Under the pieces are notes generated by a model. It did not search any database, was not told the DNA's origin, and was given only the letters and a program-made list of their open reading frames with translations. Source: JACNIZ01 sp964344765 (GTDB lineage: Bacteria; Planctomycetota; UBA1135). From it: a DNA stretch of 64,000 bases. The stretch spans positions 62,001 through 126,000 of the forward strand of contig CAYFOM010000004.1 in the NCBI GenBank assembly GCA_964344765.1, given 5' to 3'. A program made the position numbers and the translations under genes. This document shows, in pieces, positions 9,601-17,997 of the stretch; the first letter of the stretch is position 1, and every line of letters starts with the position of its first letter.

Positions 9601-11046
9601 ATGGAGCTACCGCTCGCCCTCACCTTTGACGATGTCCTTCTGCAACCGCAGGAGTCCGACATCCTGCCGACAGAAGTAGAAACGCACACGCAGTTCTCGC
9701 GGAACGTGTGCTTGAACGTCCCGGTCGCCTCCGCAGCGATGGACACGGTGACGGAATCCGAGATGGCGATTGCGCTGGCCTTGCAAGGCGGCATTGGCGT
9801 AATTCATCGCAATTTTTCCATTGAAAGCCAGGTCCAAGAGGTGGACGTGGTCAAACGTTCGGCCCACGGCATTATCAGCGATCCGCTGACGTTGGAGCCA
9901 CATGACACAGTTGCCGATGCCCGCAAGCTTATGAAAGAGCACGGCATCAGCGGTTTCCCGGTGCTCGACGGAGATCGCGCCGTCGGCATTTTGACCAAGC
10001 GCGACCTGCAATTCCAAGGCGACGATAGCCAGCAGGTGCGCGAAATTATGACCAGCGAACTGGTCACCGCAAGCCCAGGTACCTCGCTAGAAGAAGCGCG
10101 CTCGATCATGGCCCATGCCAAGGTCGAAAAACTGCTGCTGGTCGACGAAAACGGCGACTTGGAAGGCATGGTCACCAAGCGCGACATCAAGATGACCGAG
10201 CGCTATCCCAGCGCCGCGAAAGATGTCGATGGGCGCTTGCTATGTGGCGCCGCCATCGGCGTGCATGATTACGAGCGTGCCGAAGCGTTGGTGCAAGCCG
10301 GCGTCGACGTGTTGATCATCGACACGGCGCACGGTCATAGCGGCAACGTGCTGGATACGGTGCGCGAACTAAAGAAGCGCGATTGGGTCGACGTGGTGGC
10401 CGGCAACATTGCCACTTCCGAAGCCGCTGAAGCGCTGATCGACGCCGGTGCCGACGGCATCAAAGTAGGCATTGGTCCGGGTTCGATCTGTACCACGCGC
10501 GTGGTTGCCGGAGTAGGCGTGCCGCAGTTCACTGCGGTTTATCGCGCCAGTCGCATCGCCGCATCGTCCGACGTACCGGTGATCGCCGATGGCGGCATTC
10601 GTCATTCCGGCGATGCAGTCAAAGCCCTCGGTGCAGGTGCTTCCAGCGTTATGCTCGGCTCGCTGCTGGCCGGTACCGACCAAGCACCCGGCGAGTCCTT
10701 CCTTTACAAGGGCCGCTCATTCAAAGCGGTGCGCGGCATGGGTTCGTTGGCGGCGATGGTCGAAGGCGGCAAAGCCCGCTATGGTCAAGCCAGCGTTCAC
10801 GAAACGCAGAAGCTGGTGCCGGAAGGCATCGAAGGCATGGTGCCCAGCCGCGGCCCGCTGGCCCCCTTTGTTTACCAATTCGTCGGCGGCATTCGCGCCG
10901 GCATGGGCTACATCGGTGCCGACACCTTGGAAATCTTCCGCGCCAAGGCGCGGTTTGTGCGCATCACCGGTTCCGGTATGCGCGAAAGTCATCCGCACGA
11001 CGTGCGCGTGACCAAAGAGGCGCCGAACTACTGGATGGCCGACTAA
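9601..11046 (+). CDS. guaB: Inosine-5'-monophosphate dehydrogenase
   Basis: IMP dehydrogenase oxidises IMP to XMP with NAD+, the committed step of GMP synthesis. The 481-residue protein has the typical layout: a TIM barrel interrupted by two CBS modules at about residues 90-200, which bind regulatory nucleotides. The catalytic loop GPGSICTTR is intact, with the active-site cysteine at residue 297. The phosphate-binding DGGIRHSGDAVKAL and flap motif ESFLYKGRSFKAVRGMGS are present. guaA follows after 37 bases, a common operon. The start ATG at 9601 has no clear Shine-Dalgarno. The divergent aceE starts 68 bases away, so the shared gap holds both promoters. Confidence 0.97.
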   Translation: MELPLALTFDDVLLQPQESDILPTEVETHTQFSRNVCLNVPVASAAMDTVTESEMAIALALQGGIGVIHRNFSIESQVQEVDVVKRSAHGIISDPLTLEPHDTVADARKLMKEHGISGFPVLDGDRAVGILTKRDLQFQGDDSQQVREIMTSELVTASPGTSLEEARSIMAHAKVEKLLLVDENGDLEGMVTKRDIKMTERYPSAAKDVDGRLLCGAAIGVHDYERAEALVQAGVDVLIIDTAHGHSGNVLDTVRELKKRDWVDVVAGNIATSEAAEALIDAGADGIKVGIGPGSICTTRVVAGVGVPQFTAVYRASRIAASSDVPVIADGGIRHSGDAVKALGAGASSVMLGSLLAGTDQAPGESFLYKGRSFKAVRGMGSLAAMVEGGKARYGQASVHETQKLVPEGIEGMVPSRGPLAPFVYQFVGGIRAGMGYIGADTLEIFRAKARFVRITGSGMRESHPHDVRVTKEAPNYWMAD

Positions 11047-11083
11047 AAGAAACCGCACCTCCACAACCGCGGAACATCCCCAA

Positions 11084-12625
11084 ATGCACGAACGCATTCT
11101 CATTGTCGATTTCGGCTCGCAGTACACGCAGCTGATTGCGCGCCGCGTGCGCGAGCATCACGTTTTCTCCGAAGTGGTTCCGGCGCACCTCGCGCACGAA
11201 CATCTCGGTGAAGGCTTGAAAGGCATCATTCTGTCCGGTGGCCCGGCCAGCGCTTACCAAGACGACGCACCGGTAATGGACCGCTGCGTGCTCGACGCCG
11301 GCGTGCCCATTCTGGGCATCTGTTACGGCATGCAATGGATCTGCCATCACCTTGATGGCGAAGTGATTCCCGGTGGCGAAGAACGCGAGTTCGGTTTCAC
11401 CGAGATGCAGGTTTTGAATCACGAAGGTTTGTTTAACGGCGTCAAACCCGAGACCATCGTGTGGATGAGCCATGGCGATCGCGTCGCCAAGTTGCCGACC
11501 GGCTTTGCTCGTTTGGCGCAAACCGACAGCTGCCCGGAAGCGGCGATCGGCGATGAAGAACGCCATCTTTATGGTCTGCAGTTCCATCCCGAAGTGGCTC
11601 ACACTCGCGAAGGCGCAACCATCTTGCGCAACTTCTTGCATTGGGTGTGCGGTTGCAGAGGCGATTGGACGCCCGGTGATTTGGCCGAAGAGCTCATTCG
11701 CAGCGTGCGCGAGCAGGTTGGCGAAGACGGCGAAATCGTGCTGGGTCTGTCCGGCGGCGTCGATTCGAGCGTGGTGGGGGCGATTTGCCAGCAAGCCATC
11801 GGCAAGCGCTGCCATGCGATTTTCGTCGACAACGGGTTGCTGCGTAGTGGTGAGCGTGACATCGTCGAAAGCACGTTCATGAAGCACTTCGACCTCGACC
11901 TCACCGTCGTCGATGCTGCTGATCGCTTTCTCGACAAGCTGGCCGGGGTCGAAGATCCGGAGCAAAAGCGCAAGATCATCGGCTACGAGTTCGTCGAAGT
12001 CTTCCGCGAGCAAGCGAAGCGTTTTGACAAAGCGCACTTCCTCGGCCAAGGCACGCTATACCCGGACGTCATCGAATCGGTGGCGGCTCACGGCGGCGCG
12101 ACGGCGGTGATTAAATCGCACCACAACGTCGGTGGTTTGCCGGAAGACTTGGAGATGGATCTGGTCGAACCGCTGCGCCTGCTGTTCAAGGACGAGGTGC
12201 GCGAATTAGGCCGCGTTTTGGGCCTGCCCGAAGAAATGGTTGCCCGGCAGCCGTTCCCCGGCCCCGGCTTGGCAGTGCGCTGCGTAGGCGAATGCTCGCC
12301 GGAGCGCATCAACCTGCTGCGCAGTGCCGATGCCATCGTCCGCCACGAATTCGAAACGCGCGGCGAGCATGAGGGCGTTTGGCAGTACTTCGCCGTACTC
12401 ACCGGTGCGCGCTCCGTCGGCGTGATGGGGGATTTGCGCACCTACGAAGAGGCTTGTGCGATTCGCGCGGTGCAATCCAGCGACGGCATGACCGCCGATT
12501 GGGTTTACCCGTCACGCGACTGCTTGCAGGCGATGTCGAACCGCATCATCAACGAGGTTCGCGGCATCAACCGTGTGGTTCTCGACATCACGTCGAAGCC
12601 GCCGGGAACCATCGAGTGGGAATAA
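11084..12625 (+). CDS. guaA: GMP synthase (glutamine-hydrolysing)
   Basis: GMP synthetase converts XMP to GMP using glutamine and ATP. The 513-residue protein contains the class I glutamine amidotransferase domain first, with the nucleophile cysteine (residue 80) in PILGICYGMQ and the His-Glu pair in LQFHPEVAHT. It is followed by the ATP-pyrophosphatase domain with the PP-loop LSGGVDSSV, and the C-terminal dimerisation region containing PFPGPGLAVR and the terminal substrate-binding TSKPPGTIEWE. It lies directly downstream of guaB. Length and all motifs are ordinary. The start is an ATG without a recognisable Shine-Dalgarno. Confidence 0.97.
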   Translation: MHERILIVDFGSQYTQLIARRVREHHVFSEVVPAHLAHEHLGEGLKGIILSGGPASAYQDDAPVMDRCVLDAGVPILGICYGMQWICHHLDGEVIPGGEEREFGFTEMQVLNHEGLFNGVKPETIVWMSHGDRVAKLPTGFARLAQTDSCPEAAIGDEERHLYGLQFHPEVAHTREGATILRNFLHWVCGCRGDWTPGDLAEELIRSVREQVGEDGEIVLGLSGGVDSSVVGAICQQAIGKRCHAIFVDNGLLRSGERDIVESTFMKHFDLDLTVVDAADRFLDKLAGVEDPEQKRKIIGYEFVEVFREQAKRFDKAHFLGQGTLYPDVIESVAAHGGATAVIKSHHNVGGLPEDLEMDLVEPLRLLFKDEVRELGRVLGLPEEMVARQPFPGPGLAVRCVGECSPERINLLRSADAIVRHEFETRGEHEGVWQYFAVLTGARSVGVMGDLRTYEEACAIRAVQSSDGMTADWVYPSRDCLQAMSNRIINEVRGINRVVLDITSKPPGTIEWE

Positions 12626-12710
12626 AAAGCAGCGAAGATCTGATAATTCCTTAAAGCTGGGGGCTTTAGGAGCCGTGAAGGTTGGGATTTCACTCCTTAC
12701 CCCCAGAAAA

Positions 12711-13058
12711 ATGAACGTACAGATCATCATTCGGCAGCCTTTTTCCGTTTCCTCCGAACAGATCGAATCCTTCGCACACCACAAAACTCGCCAATCGCTG
12801 GCGCGTTTTTCCGACAACATTTTCGGCGTGCAGATTCGCCTCGACCGGTCCAGCATGAGGGAAGGCCGCGTCGATTGCCTTTGCTCCATCGCGATTGAAT
12901 CGCAACGCGGCAAGCGCACCGTCATGCATTGCGTAGGCCGCACCCCGTTTGCCGCGATCAGTGAAGCGCTAAAAGCCGGCAAACGCACCCTTGCTAGGGA
13001 AACCAAGAAGAAAAACAGTGGGCGACGTGAAGATCGCGCCCGTCGCCACGCTGCATAG
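12711..13058 (+). CDS. HPF/RaiA-like ribosome hibernation factor
   Basis: This is a small basic protein of 115 residues. It has the S30AE/sigma-54-modulation pattern of an early beta strand (MNVQIIIRQPFSVSSEQIESF), a helix, central beta strands, and a helix (TPFAAISEALKAGKRTLARE) with a lysine/arginine-rich C-terminal tail. Family members such as RaiA and HPF bind the 30S decoding site and stop translation in stationary phase. It lacks the C-terminal extension of long HPF proteins. Similarity is by pattern, not by strict motif, so a paralogous or diverged family member is possible. A terminator hairpin follows at 13082. Confidence 0.7.
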   Translation: MNVQIIIRQPFSVSSEQIESFAHHKTRQSLARFSDNIFGVQIRLDRSSMREGRVDCLCSIAIESQRGKRTVMHCVGRTPFAAISEALKAGKRTLARETKKKNSGRREDRARRHAA

Positions 13059-13081
13059 AGGACCCAGAGATTTCCGCTCAG

Positions 13082-13118
13082 CCGTTGGAGTTGCTTTTCC
13101 CGCGACTCCAACGGTTTT
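13082..13118 (+). terminator. Intrinsic terminator after the HPF-like gene
   Basis: A 13-base-pair stem (13082-13094 with 13102-13114, one G-T wobble) with a 7-base TTTTCCC loop is followed by TTTTGAG. It lies 24 bases beyond the HPF-like stop codon. Confidence 0.75.
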
Positions 13119-13156
13119 GAGTTTAAGCGTGAGGGCCTGTGAATTAGGATATTGAT

Positions 13157-13726
13157 GTGCCCGAAGCCACCGCTCAAGAAGCTGTTCTCACCCTCTGCAC
13201 GGACTGGGTCGTGCTTGGTTTGGTCTGCTACTTCCTTGCCGGAGTGTTCATGATCACCTCGGTGGGACGCGGACGTCCACGTACCCGCGCGCAGTTTGTG
13301 CTCGGCATGACTCCGGAGTCTTTGCATGGTTTGCGCGCTTCGGTAATGGCCAAAGGGCGCAGTTTGGTGGCCGCCATTTACTTTTTGGCGGGCACTGCTT
13401 TGCAGTTAGCCGCGGTGCTGTTGCCCGGACCGGCGAACCCGTCGATTCAATTTTGGGGATCGGTAGGCTTGATCTTCGTTGGCGGAACATTGATGTTCTT
13501 GCTGGATGGCCACGTCGATCGTGTGATGCGCAGTCATCTGCGTTCCCAGCTGCGCAACAACGCGTTTGCTTTTGAAGATCACATTCAACTGACGCGCGAA
13601 ATCGGCGACTTGTTCGGCGTCGAAGCCAGCCAAACCGAGACCTTGGAGAACTACATTCGCTCGGTGCGCGATGCCATTGGCATTCCGGATCGTCCGCGTG
13701 TACCGGGGCGGCTGACGCGTTTTTAA
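13157..13726 (+). CDS. Hypothetical membrane protein with three hydrophobic segments
   Basis: I do not recognise a family. The 189-residue protein has hydrophobic segments near residues 14-32, 73-94 and 96-116, followed by a hydrophilic, probably cytoplasmic C-terminal part with charged helical residues. The start is a GTG at 13157; an ATG two bases earlier is out of frame. No catalytic motif is visible. It sits downstream of the HPF-like gene's terminator and upstream of the comF-like gene, which begins 53 bases later, so co-transcription with comF and gluQ is plausible. Confidence 0.5.
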   Translation: MPEATAQEAVLTLCTDWVVLGLVCYFLAGVFMITSVGRGRPRTRAQFVLGMTPESLHGLRASVMAKGRSLVAAIYFLAGTALQLAAVLLPGPANPSIQFWGSVGLIFVGGTLMFLLDGHVDRVMRSHLRSQLRNNAFAFEDHIQLTREIGDLFGVEASQTETLENYIRSVRDAIGIPDRPRVPGRLTRF

Positions 13727-13779
13727 GCGTCTGGCAGAGATTCGCTGTAACCGTTGAATGCTGAACCCGTCCTCTTCAT

Positions 13780-14505
13780 GTGGACGGTACTTTTGCACAA
13801 TCGTTAGAGGCTGCGCTGGGAGCGTTGTGTCCGGCATGTGGCGACGAGTTTGCCGAATGGGATGCGCGCGAGGTATGCAGCTCGTGCTTAGAACACATGC
13901 CCGATAGCTTGGGGATCGATACGGCGCGGGATGCCGTTGATCCATCTCCAAGTTTGATTCGCATGGAAGGGGCGTTGGCGTTGACTACCGGCCTTTATCA
14001 GGGATCCTTAAGACAATTAATCCTGCGCGCCAAAGCCACCCCGCAATCCCCTGCTTGGCGGCCGCTTTATCAACGATTGCGTCGCCATGTATTGGCCGCG
14101 GGCATCGCACCGCAGTGGATAACCGTGCCGCCGCCGTCGTGGAAACGGCGATGGCAAGGATGGCATTTAGCTGCACAACTTGCGCAGCAACTTGCACAAG
14201 ACTTGGGCTGTCAATTCCAACCCTTTTTACGGCGCAAAAAACAGCGGCCGCCACAGGCGGGCATGGGGGCTCATGCGCGACGTGAAAATGTACGCGGAAC
14301 CTTTGCATTGGCAGGTGGAGTACAACATCGCTTACCGCCAAGCCTGTGGTTACTGGACGATGTTTGGACGACAGGCGCAACCTACTTGGAATGCCAACGC
14401 GTCTTAAGTGATGCCGGAGTTCACGTGCACGGCGCCATCCTGGTTGCACAAGTCGATGCGGTGGAGCAAAAGGTGGCCGACTGCGCTAAGATCTCTGTTT
14501 TCTGA
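13780..14505 (+). CDS. ComF-family phosphoribosyltransferase-like protein
   Basis: This is a 241-residue protein with the two hallmarks of ComF: an N-terminal zinc-ribbon-like pair (CPACGDE and CSSC, residues 17-36) and a C-terminal phosphoribosyltransferase PRPP-binding loop LLDDVWTTGAT (near residues 185-195). In Gram-positive bacteria ComF is a competence DNA-uptake factor, and homologues (GntX/YhgH) are widespread with an unclear role. The start is a GTG at 13780 in frame with the conserved N terminus. It ends 11 bases before gluQ, so the pair are probably co-transcribed. No other competence genes are visible here. Confidence 0.85.
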   Translation: MDGTFAQSLEAALGALCPACGDEFAEWDAREVCSSCLEHMPDSLGIDTARDAVDPSPSLIRMEGALALTTGLYQGSLRQLILRAKATPQSPAWRPLYQRLRRHVLAAGIAPQWITVPPPSWKRRWQGWHLAAQLAQQLAQDLGCQFQPFLRRKKQRPPQAGMGAHARRENVRGTFALAGGVQHRLPPSLWLLDDVWTTGATYLECQRVLSDAGVHVHGAILVAQVDAVEQKVADCAKISVF

Positions 14506-14516
14506 GTCTTGCCCCA

Positions 14517-15479
14517 GTGACGTTCTCCCCGCAATCCCCTGATCGCGCTTTGGTAGGGAGGCTTGCGCCTAGTCCAACTGGCGTTCTGCATCTGGGCAAT
14601 GCACGAAGTTTTTTGTTGGCTTGGCTGGACGCCCGCAGCCGTGGTGGCCGCGTAGTGTTGCGCATCGAAGACCTAGACGGTCCGCGCGTACGCAGTGGCG
14701 CCGACCAAATGGCAATCGAAGATTTGCAGTGGTTGGGTTTGGATTGGGATGAAGGTCCGTATCACCAACTCACTCGGATCGATGTTTATCGCCAAGCTTT
14801 GCGGCGCTTATCCGAGTTAGGCTTGGCGTATCCGTGCGTTTGCACGCGCAAAGATGTTGAGGAGGCTGCCTCCGCACCACACCCCGGCGAAGAAGGACGG
14901 GTTTACCCTGGAACTTGTAAAGGGAAATGGGATAGCGCCGAGCAAGCCGAACTTGAAACCGGGCGCAGTGCTTGTTGGCGCTTCGCCATTCCAGCCGGGA
15001 CCGAAGTCGCCTTCACCGATCGCTTTCACGGTGAAGTCTGCTACGCCATGGATCGCCAGTTCGGCGATTTTGTCATCTGGAAAAAGGATGACGAGCCGGC
15101 TTATCAACTTGCCGTGGTCGTCGATGACGCCGAGCAAAAAGTCAGCACAGTGCTTCGCGGCAACGACCTCTTGAGCAGTGCAGGTCGCCAAATTTTGATT
15201 TATCGCGCCCTAAGTCTGGCCACTCCGGAGTTTGTCCACGTACCGCTGGTCATTGGCGAGGACGGACGTCGGTTGGCTAAACGACATGGCGATACCACGC
15301 TGCGCAGCTTCCGTGAAAATGGGGTCCCGGCCGCTGCGATGTTGGAATGGCTAGCGGCGACGCTTGGACCAGCGGTGAAGGATCGGCCATCCAGCCTGCG
15401 CACGGCAGCGGATTTACTCACAGACTTCCATTTGCCCCAGCTTCCCACCGATCCGGTGGTCTGGAGCGGCGAACTATAA
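14517..15479 (+). CDS. gluQ: Glutamyl-Q tRNA(Asp) synthetase
   Basis: This enzyme activates glutamate and attaches it to queuosine at position 34 of tRNA(Asp); it is a glutamyl-tRNA synthetase paralogue without the anticodon-binding domain. The 320-residue length agrees with GluQ-RS rather than full-length GluRS. The ATP-binding motif HLGN occurs at residues 25-28, in PSPTGVLHLGNARSF. The zinc-site residues C107, C109, Y130 and C134 follow the GluQ-RS pattern. The KMSKS-like loop is RRLAKRHGD, with A where S is usual. The start is a GTG at 14517. The queuosine biosynthesis genes are not in the window. Confidence 0.9.
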   Translation: MTFSPQSPDRALVGRLAPSPTGVLHLGNARSFLLAWLDARSRGGRVVLRIEDLDGPRVRSGADQMAIEDLQWLGLDWDEGPYHQLTRIDVYRQALRRLSELGLAYPCVCTRKDVEEAASAPHPGEEGRVYPGTCKGKWDSAEQAELETGRSACWRFAIPAGTEVAFTDRFHGEVCYAMDRQFGDFVIWKKDDEPAYQLAVVVDDAEQKVSTVLRGNDLLSSAGRQILIYRALSLATPEFVHVPLVIGEDGRRLAKRHGDTTLRSFRENGVPAAAMLEWLAATLGPAVKDRPSSLRTAADLLTDFHLPQLPTDPVVWSGEL

Positions 15480-15520
15480 AAAGAAGGCGACTCCCACTCT
15501 TCAAAAAGAGTGAGAGTCGC
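15478..15520 (-). terminator. Minus-strand intrinsic terminator between gluQ and the lipoprotein gene
   Basis: A 15-base inverted repeat (15487-15501 and 15506-15520, one mismatch) has a 4-base loop. Read on the minus strand it is followed by CTTCTTTTT, so it would terminate the small lipoprotein gene at 15569-15880. On the plus strand the downstream sequence is AAGGGAACGG, with no T-run, so it is a poorer terminator for gluQ. Confidence 0.75.
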
Positions 15521-15568
15521 AAGGGAACGGGACCACGCGAGCCTTAGGGCTCTGCGTTCCGCACGTGC

Positions 15569-15880
15569 TTAGTGCACGTAGGGGTCGTTCTTATCGTAGT
15601 TGAAGAACAGCTTGTTAAAGCCGTCGTAAACGCTTCCCATGTCCTTCTTAAAGGTACGGTCACGAGCGTTGTACTCGGCAGCCAGGCTGGCGTTCGTTTC
15701 GTCGGAGAACATGTCAGTTCCCCAAGAGTCACTGCTGTGTACGTAGTGGCCGGGGGTCAGTACGTAGGTCACGCCGTCCATGGCGGCCTTGCCACCAGCG
15801 ACAAAAACCGAGCAGGAGCCGAGCGAGAGGGAGCCAGCAGCCAAGGCGATGGCAGCCAGAGCGCGAATTTGCTTCTTCAT
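15569..15880 (-). CDS. Small secreted lipoprotein
   Basis: This is a 103-residue lipoprotein. An N-terminal positively charged signal peptide ends in the lipobox LGSC, with the acylated cysteine at residue 23. The mature part is about 80 residues and contains the motif GVTYVLTPGHYVHSSDSWG followed by a helical, acidic/basic tail. I do not recognise a family. It reads against gluQ and hisS, its own intrinsic terminator lies downstream, and the start ATG is preceded by GAACC rather than a Shine-Dalgarno sequence. Likely location is the outer or inner membrane, facing the periplasm. Confidence 0.75.
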   Translation of the reverse strand: MKKQIRALAAIALAAGSLSLGSCSVFVAGGKAAMDGVTYVLTPGHYVHSSDSWGTDMFSDETNASLAAEYNARDRTFKKDMGSVYDGFNKLFFNYDKNDPYVH

Positions 15881-16024
15881 GGTTCGTTGAGGGTAGCCGC
15901 CTGCGGGGGGATTGCGAGCGGTCAGAAAAGAGTAGGGGGGCCGTCGGCAGGAGTCAACTAGCCTGTTGATTAGCCGGCCGAGGGGGACCGATTTTGGCGG
16001 CGCGCGGCTATGCTTTGCAGCCAA

Positions 16025-17356
16025 ATGGCCCGAAACTCCTTCCAAGCCACCCGGGGTACCAGAGATCTGTTTCCCGAGGACCTGGTTCTGGTCAAGCACC
16101 TGGAGCGGATCGCCCAGAACTTGGCCCAGAGCAGCGGCTTTGCCGAAATACGCCCGCCGTTGTTCGAGGAAACACGACTTTTCACCCGTTCTCTGGGCGA
16201 AACCTCGGATGTGGTCGCCAAAGAAATGTTCTCGGTGCCGCGCCGCGGCGATTCCGATGGCGATTCTTACACTTTCCGACCTGAAGGAACTGCTGGCGTA
16301 GCAAGGGCTTACGTCAATGGCGGCTTTGCTGCGCGGGCGCCGCTGCAAAAGTGGTACTACCTCGGGCCGATGTTCCGCTACGAGCGACCGCAAAAGGGCC
16401 GCGAGCGCCAATTCACTCAATTTGGCATCGAAGCCTTTGGCAGCGATCAGCCGTCGCTGGACGTCGAAGTCGTCGATTTGGCGATGCGCTTCTTCGAGCA
16501 GCTCGGATTTGGCGACGAACTCGAGGTGCGGATCAACACGATGGGCGATCCCGAAGATCGCGAACGCTGGCGTCAAAAGCTGCGCGAATTTTTTCAGCCG
16601 CAGTTCGAGGTGGTCAAGCCGGAGCGCTGCGCCGACTGCTGCGAGCGCTTCGAGCGCAACATCTTGCGCCTGCTCGACTGCAAGGTCGGCCGCTGCCAGG
16701 AGCTCAATGAGGGCGCGCCCGGCCTGCGCGAAGTCATGGGCGAAGAATCCAGCCAGCACTTCGCCGATTTCATGGCGGCAATGCGCGCGTTGGGACGAAA
16801 TCCGGTCGAAGATTCGAGCATCGTGCGCGGATTGGATTACTACACCCGCACTGTTTTCGAGATTCACTACCCGCCGCTGGGGGCGCGATCCGCTCTTTGC
16901 GGAGGGGGCCGCTATGACGGTTTGGTGGAAGAGGTCGGCGGACCACACACGCCGGCGGTCGGCTTTGCCATCGGCTTCACCGCCACCGAGTTGGCCTTGC
17001 AGGAGCTCGATCTGCCGCCTGCCGAAGCGTTGGAGGACTTGCAGCAGGAGCTGGTGCCGGAGGTTTACGTGGTTGCCGTGTCGGCCGAAGAACGAAACAC
17101 CGTGCTCGCCGTCGCAGCTGAGCTGCGCAGGCTAGGCGCGCGTTCGGTGGTAACTGACCACCGCGGCAAATCGATGAAGGCGCAGCTCAAAGAAGCCGGC
17201 AAGATCGGTGCTCGCTATACCGTGGTCATCGGCGCCAGCGAACGCGAAGCCGGCACTGCGGTGGTACGCGATATGCGCGCGCGCAGCGAATCCACGGTTG
17301 CGCAAAGCGAATTGGCTGAAGCCATTGGCTTGGGGAGTCACCAAGGAGTGCGTTGA
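16025..17356 (+). CDS. hisS: Histidyl-tRNA synthetase
   Basis: This class II aminoacyl-tRNA synthetase charges tRNA(His). The 443-residue protein begins with FQATRGTRDLFPED, the standard N terminus; the start at 16025 (ATG) is chosen because the family begins here, although an in-frame ATG lies 15 bases earlier. The substrate-binding histidine motifs GLDYYTRTVFEIHY and GGGRYDGL are present, and a C-terminal anticodon-binding domain follows. It is directly joined to nadD: its TGA overlaps the next ATG by one base. No Shine-Dalgarno is obvious. Confidence 0.97.
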   Translation: MARNSFQATRGTRDLFPEDLVLVKHLERIAQNLAQSSGFAEIRPPLFEETRLFTRSLGETSDVVAKEMFSVPRRGDSDGDSYTFRPEGTAGVARAYVNGGFAARAPLQKWYYLGPMFRYERPQKGRERQFTQFGIEAFGSDQPSLDVEVVDLAMRFFEQLGFGDELEVRINTMGDPEDRERWRQKLREFFQPQFEVVKPERCADCCERFERNILRLLDCKVGRCQELNEGAPGLREVMGEESSQHFADFMAAMRALGRNPVEDSSIVRGLDYYTRTVFEIHYPPLGARSALCGGGRYDGLVEEVGGPHTPAVGFAIGFTATELALQELDLPPAEALEDLQQELVPEVYVVAVSAEERNTVLAVAAELRRLGARSVVTDHRGKSMKAQLKEAGKIGARYTVVIGASEREAGTAVVRDMRARSESTVAQSELAEAIGLGSHQGVR

Positions 17357-17976
17357 TGTATCGCGTGGTCTGCGGTGGTTCCTTCGACCCGGTTCATCTC
17401 GGGCACTTAGCCATCGCCGATGCCATCCATCGCGAAATTGCTCCCGATCAGTTGCTGTGGGTGCCGGCGCAAATCGCGCCGCATAAACAAGAGCATCCGC
17501 CGGCGCCGGCAGCCGATCGATTGGCATTGTTGCAGGCCGCCACGCTGGATCGGCCGCAGGAGTTCATTCTCGATTGGGAACTGAAGCGTCCGCCGCCGTC
17601 TTACACCGTCCACACGCTGCGCGCGCTGCACGACGACGATCCCAATGGAAAGATCGATGTGGTTTTAGGTATGGACTCTCTCAGCCATCTTCCCACTTGG
17701 CACCGCCTCGACGAGGTCATGGAACGCGTCGGCTTCCTTTTTGTTCCGCGACCCGGAAGCCAGGCCAGTGATTTGGATGACTTCCGCATTCAGTTAGCTG
17801 CCGAGCTGCAACAAAAGTTCCGCGCTCAATATGTAGACATGCACGAGGTGCCGGTGTCGTCGACCGAAATCCGCCGCCGATTGGCAAAAGGAGACCGCTG
17901 CGAGCATTTGCTGCCGGCAGCGGTGGTGAGTTTGATTCAGGATCGCGGGCTTTATCGCGCGACGGAATCCGATTGA
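17356..17976 (+). CDS. nadD: Nicotinate-nucleotide adenylyltransferase
   Basis: NadD transfers an adenylyl group from ATP to nicotinate mononucleotide to make deamido-NAD. The 206-residue protein has the nucleotidyltransferase motif GGSFDPVHLGHL near its N terminus and the ISSTEIRxR-type motif as SSTEIRRRL near residue 175. The start is the ATG at 17356, in the TGATG overlap with hisS. An upstream TTG in frame is not needed. The pairing with hisS is not a classic operon but the overlap implies coupling. It ends only 21 bases from the convergent ppi gene. Confidence 0.95.
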   Translation: MYRVVCGGSFDPVHLGHLAIADAIHREIAPDQLLWVPAQIAPHKQEHPPAPAADRLALLQAATLDRPQEFILDWELKRPPPSYTVHTLRALHDDDPNGKIDVVLGMDSLSHLPTWHRLDEVMERVGFLFVPRPGSQASDLDDFRIQLAAELQQKFRAQYVDMHEVPVSSTEIRRRLAKGDRCEHLLPAAVVSLIQDRGLYRATESD

Positions 17977-17997
17977 TCTAGCTAGCCTTTCGTTGCT

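Noticed and set aside
12652..12668. Short hairpin between guaA and the HPF-like gene
   Set aside because: Only 6 base pairs without a T-run; too weak to call as a terminator or regulator.
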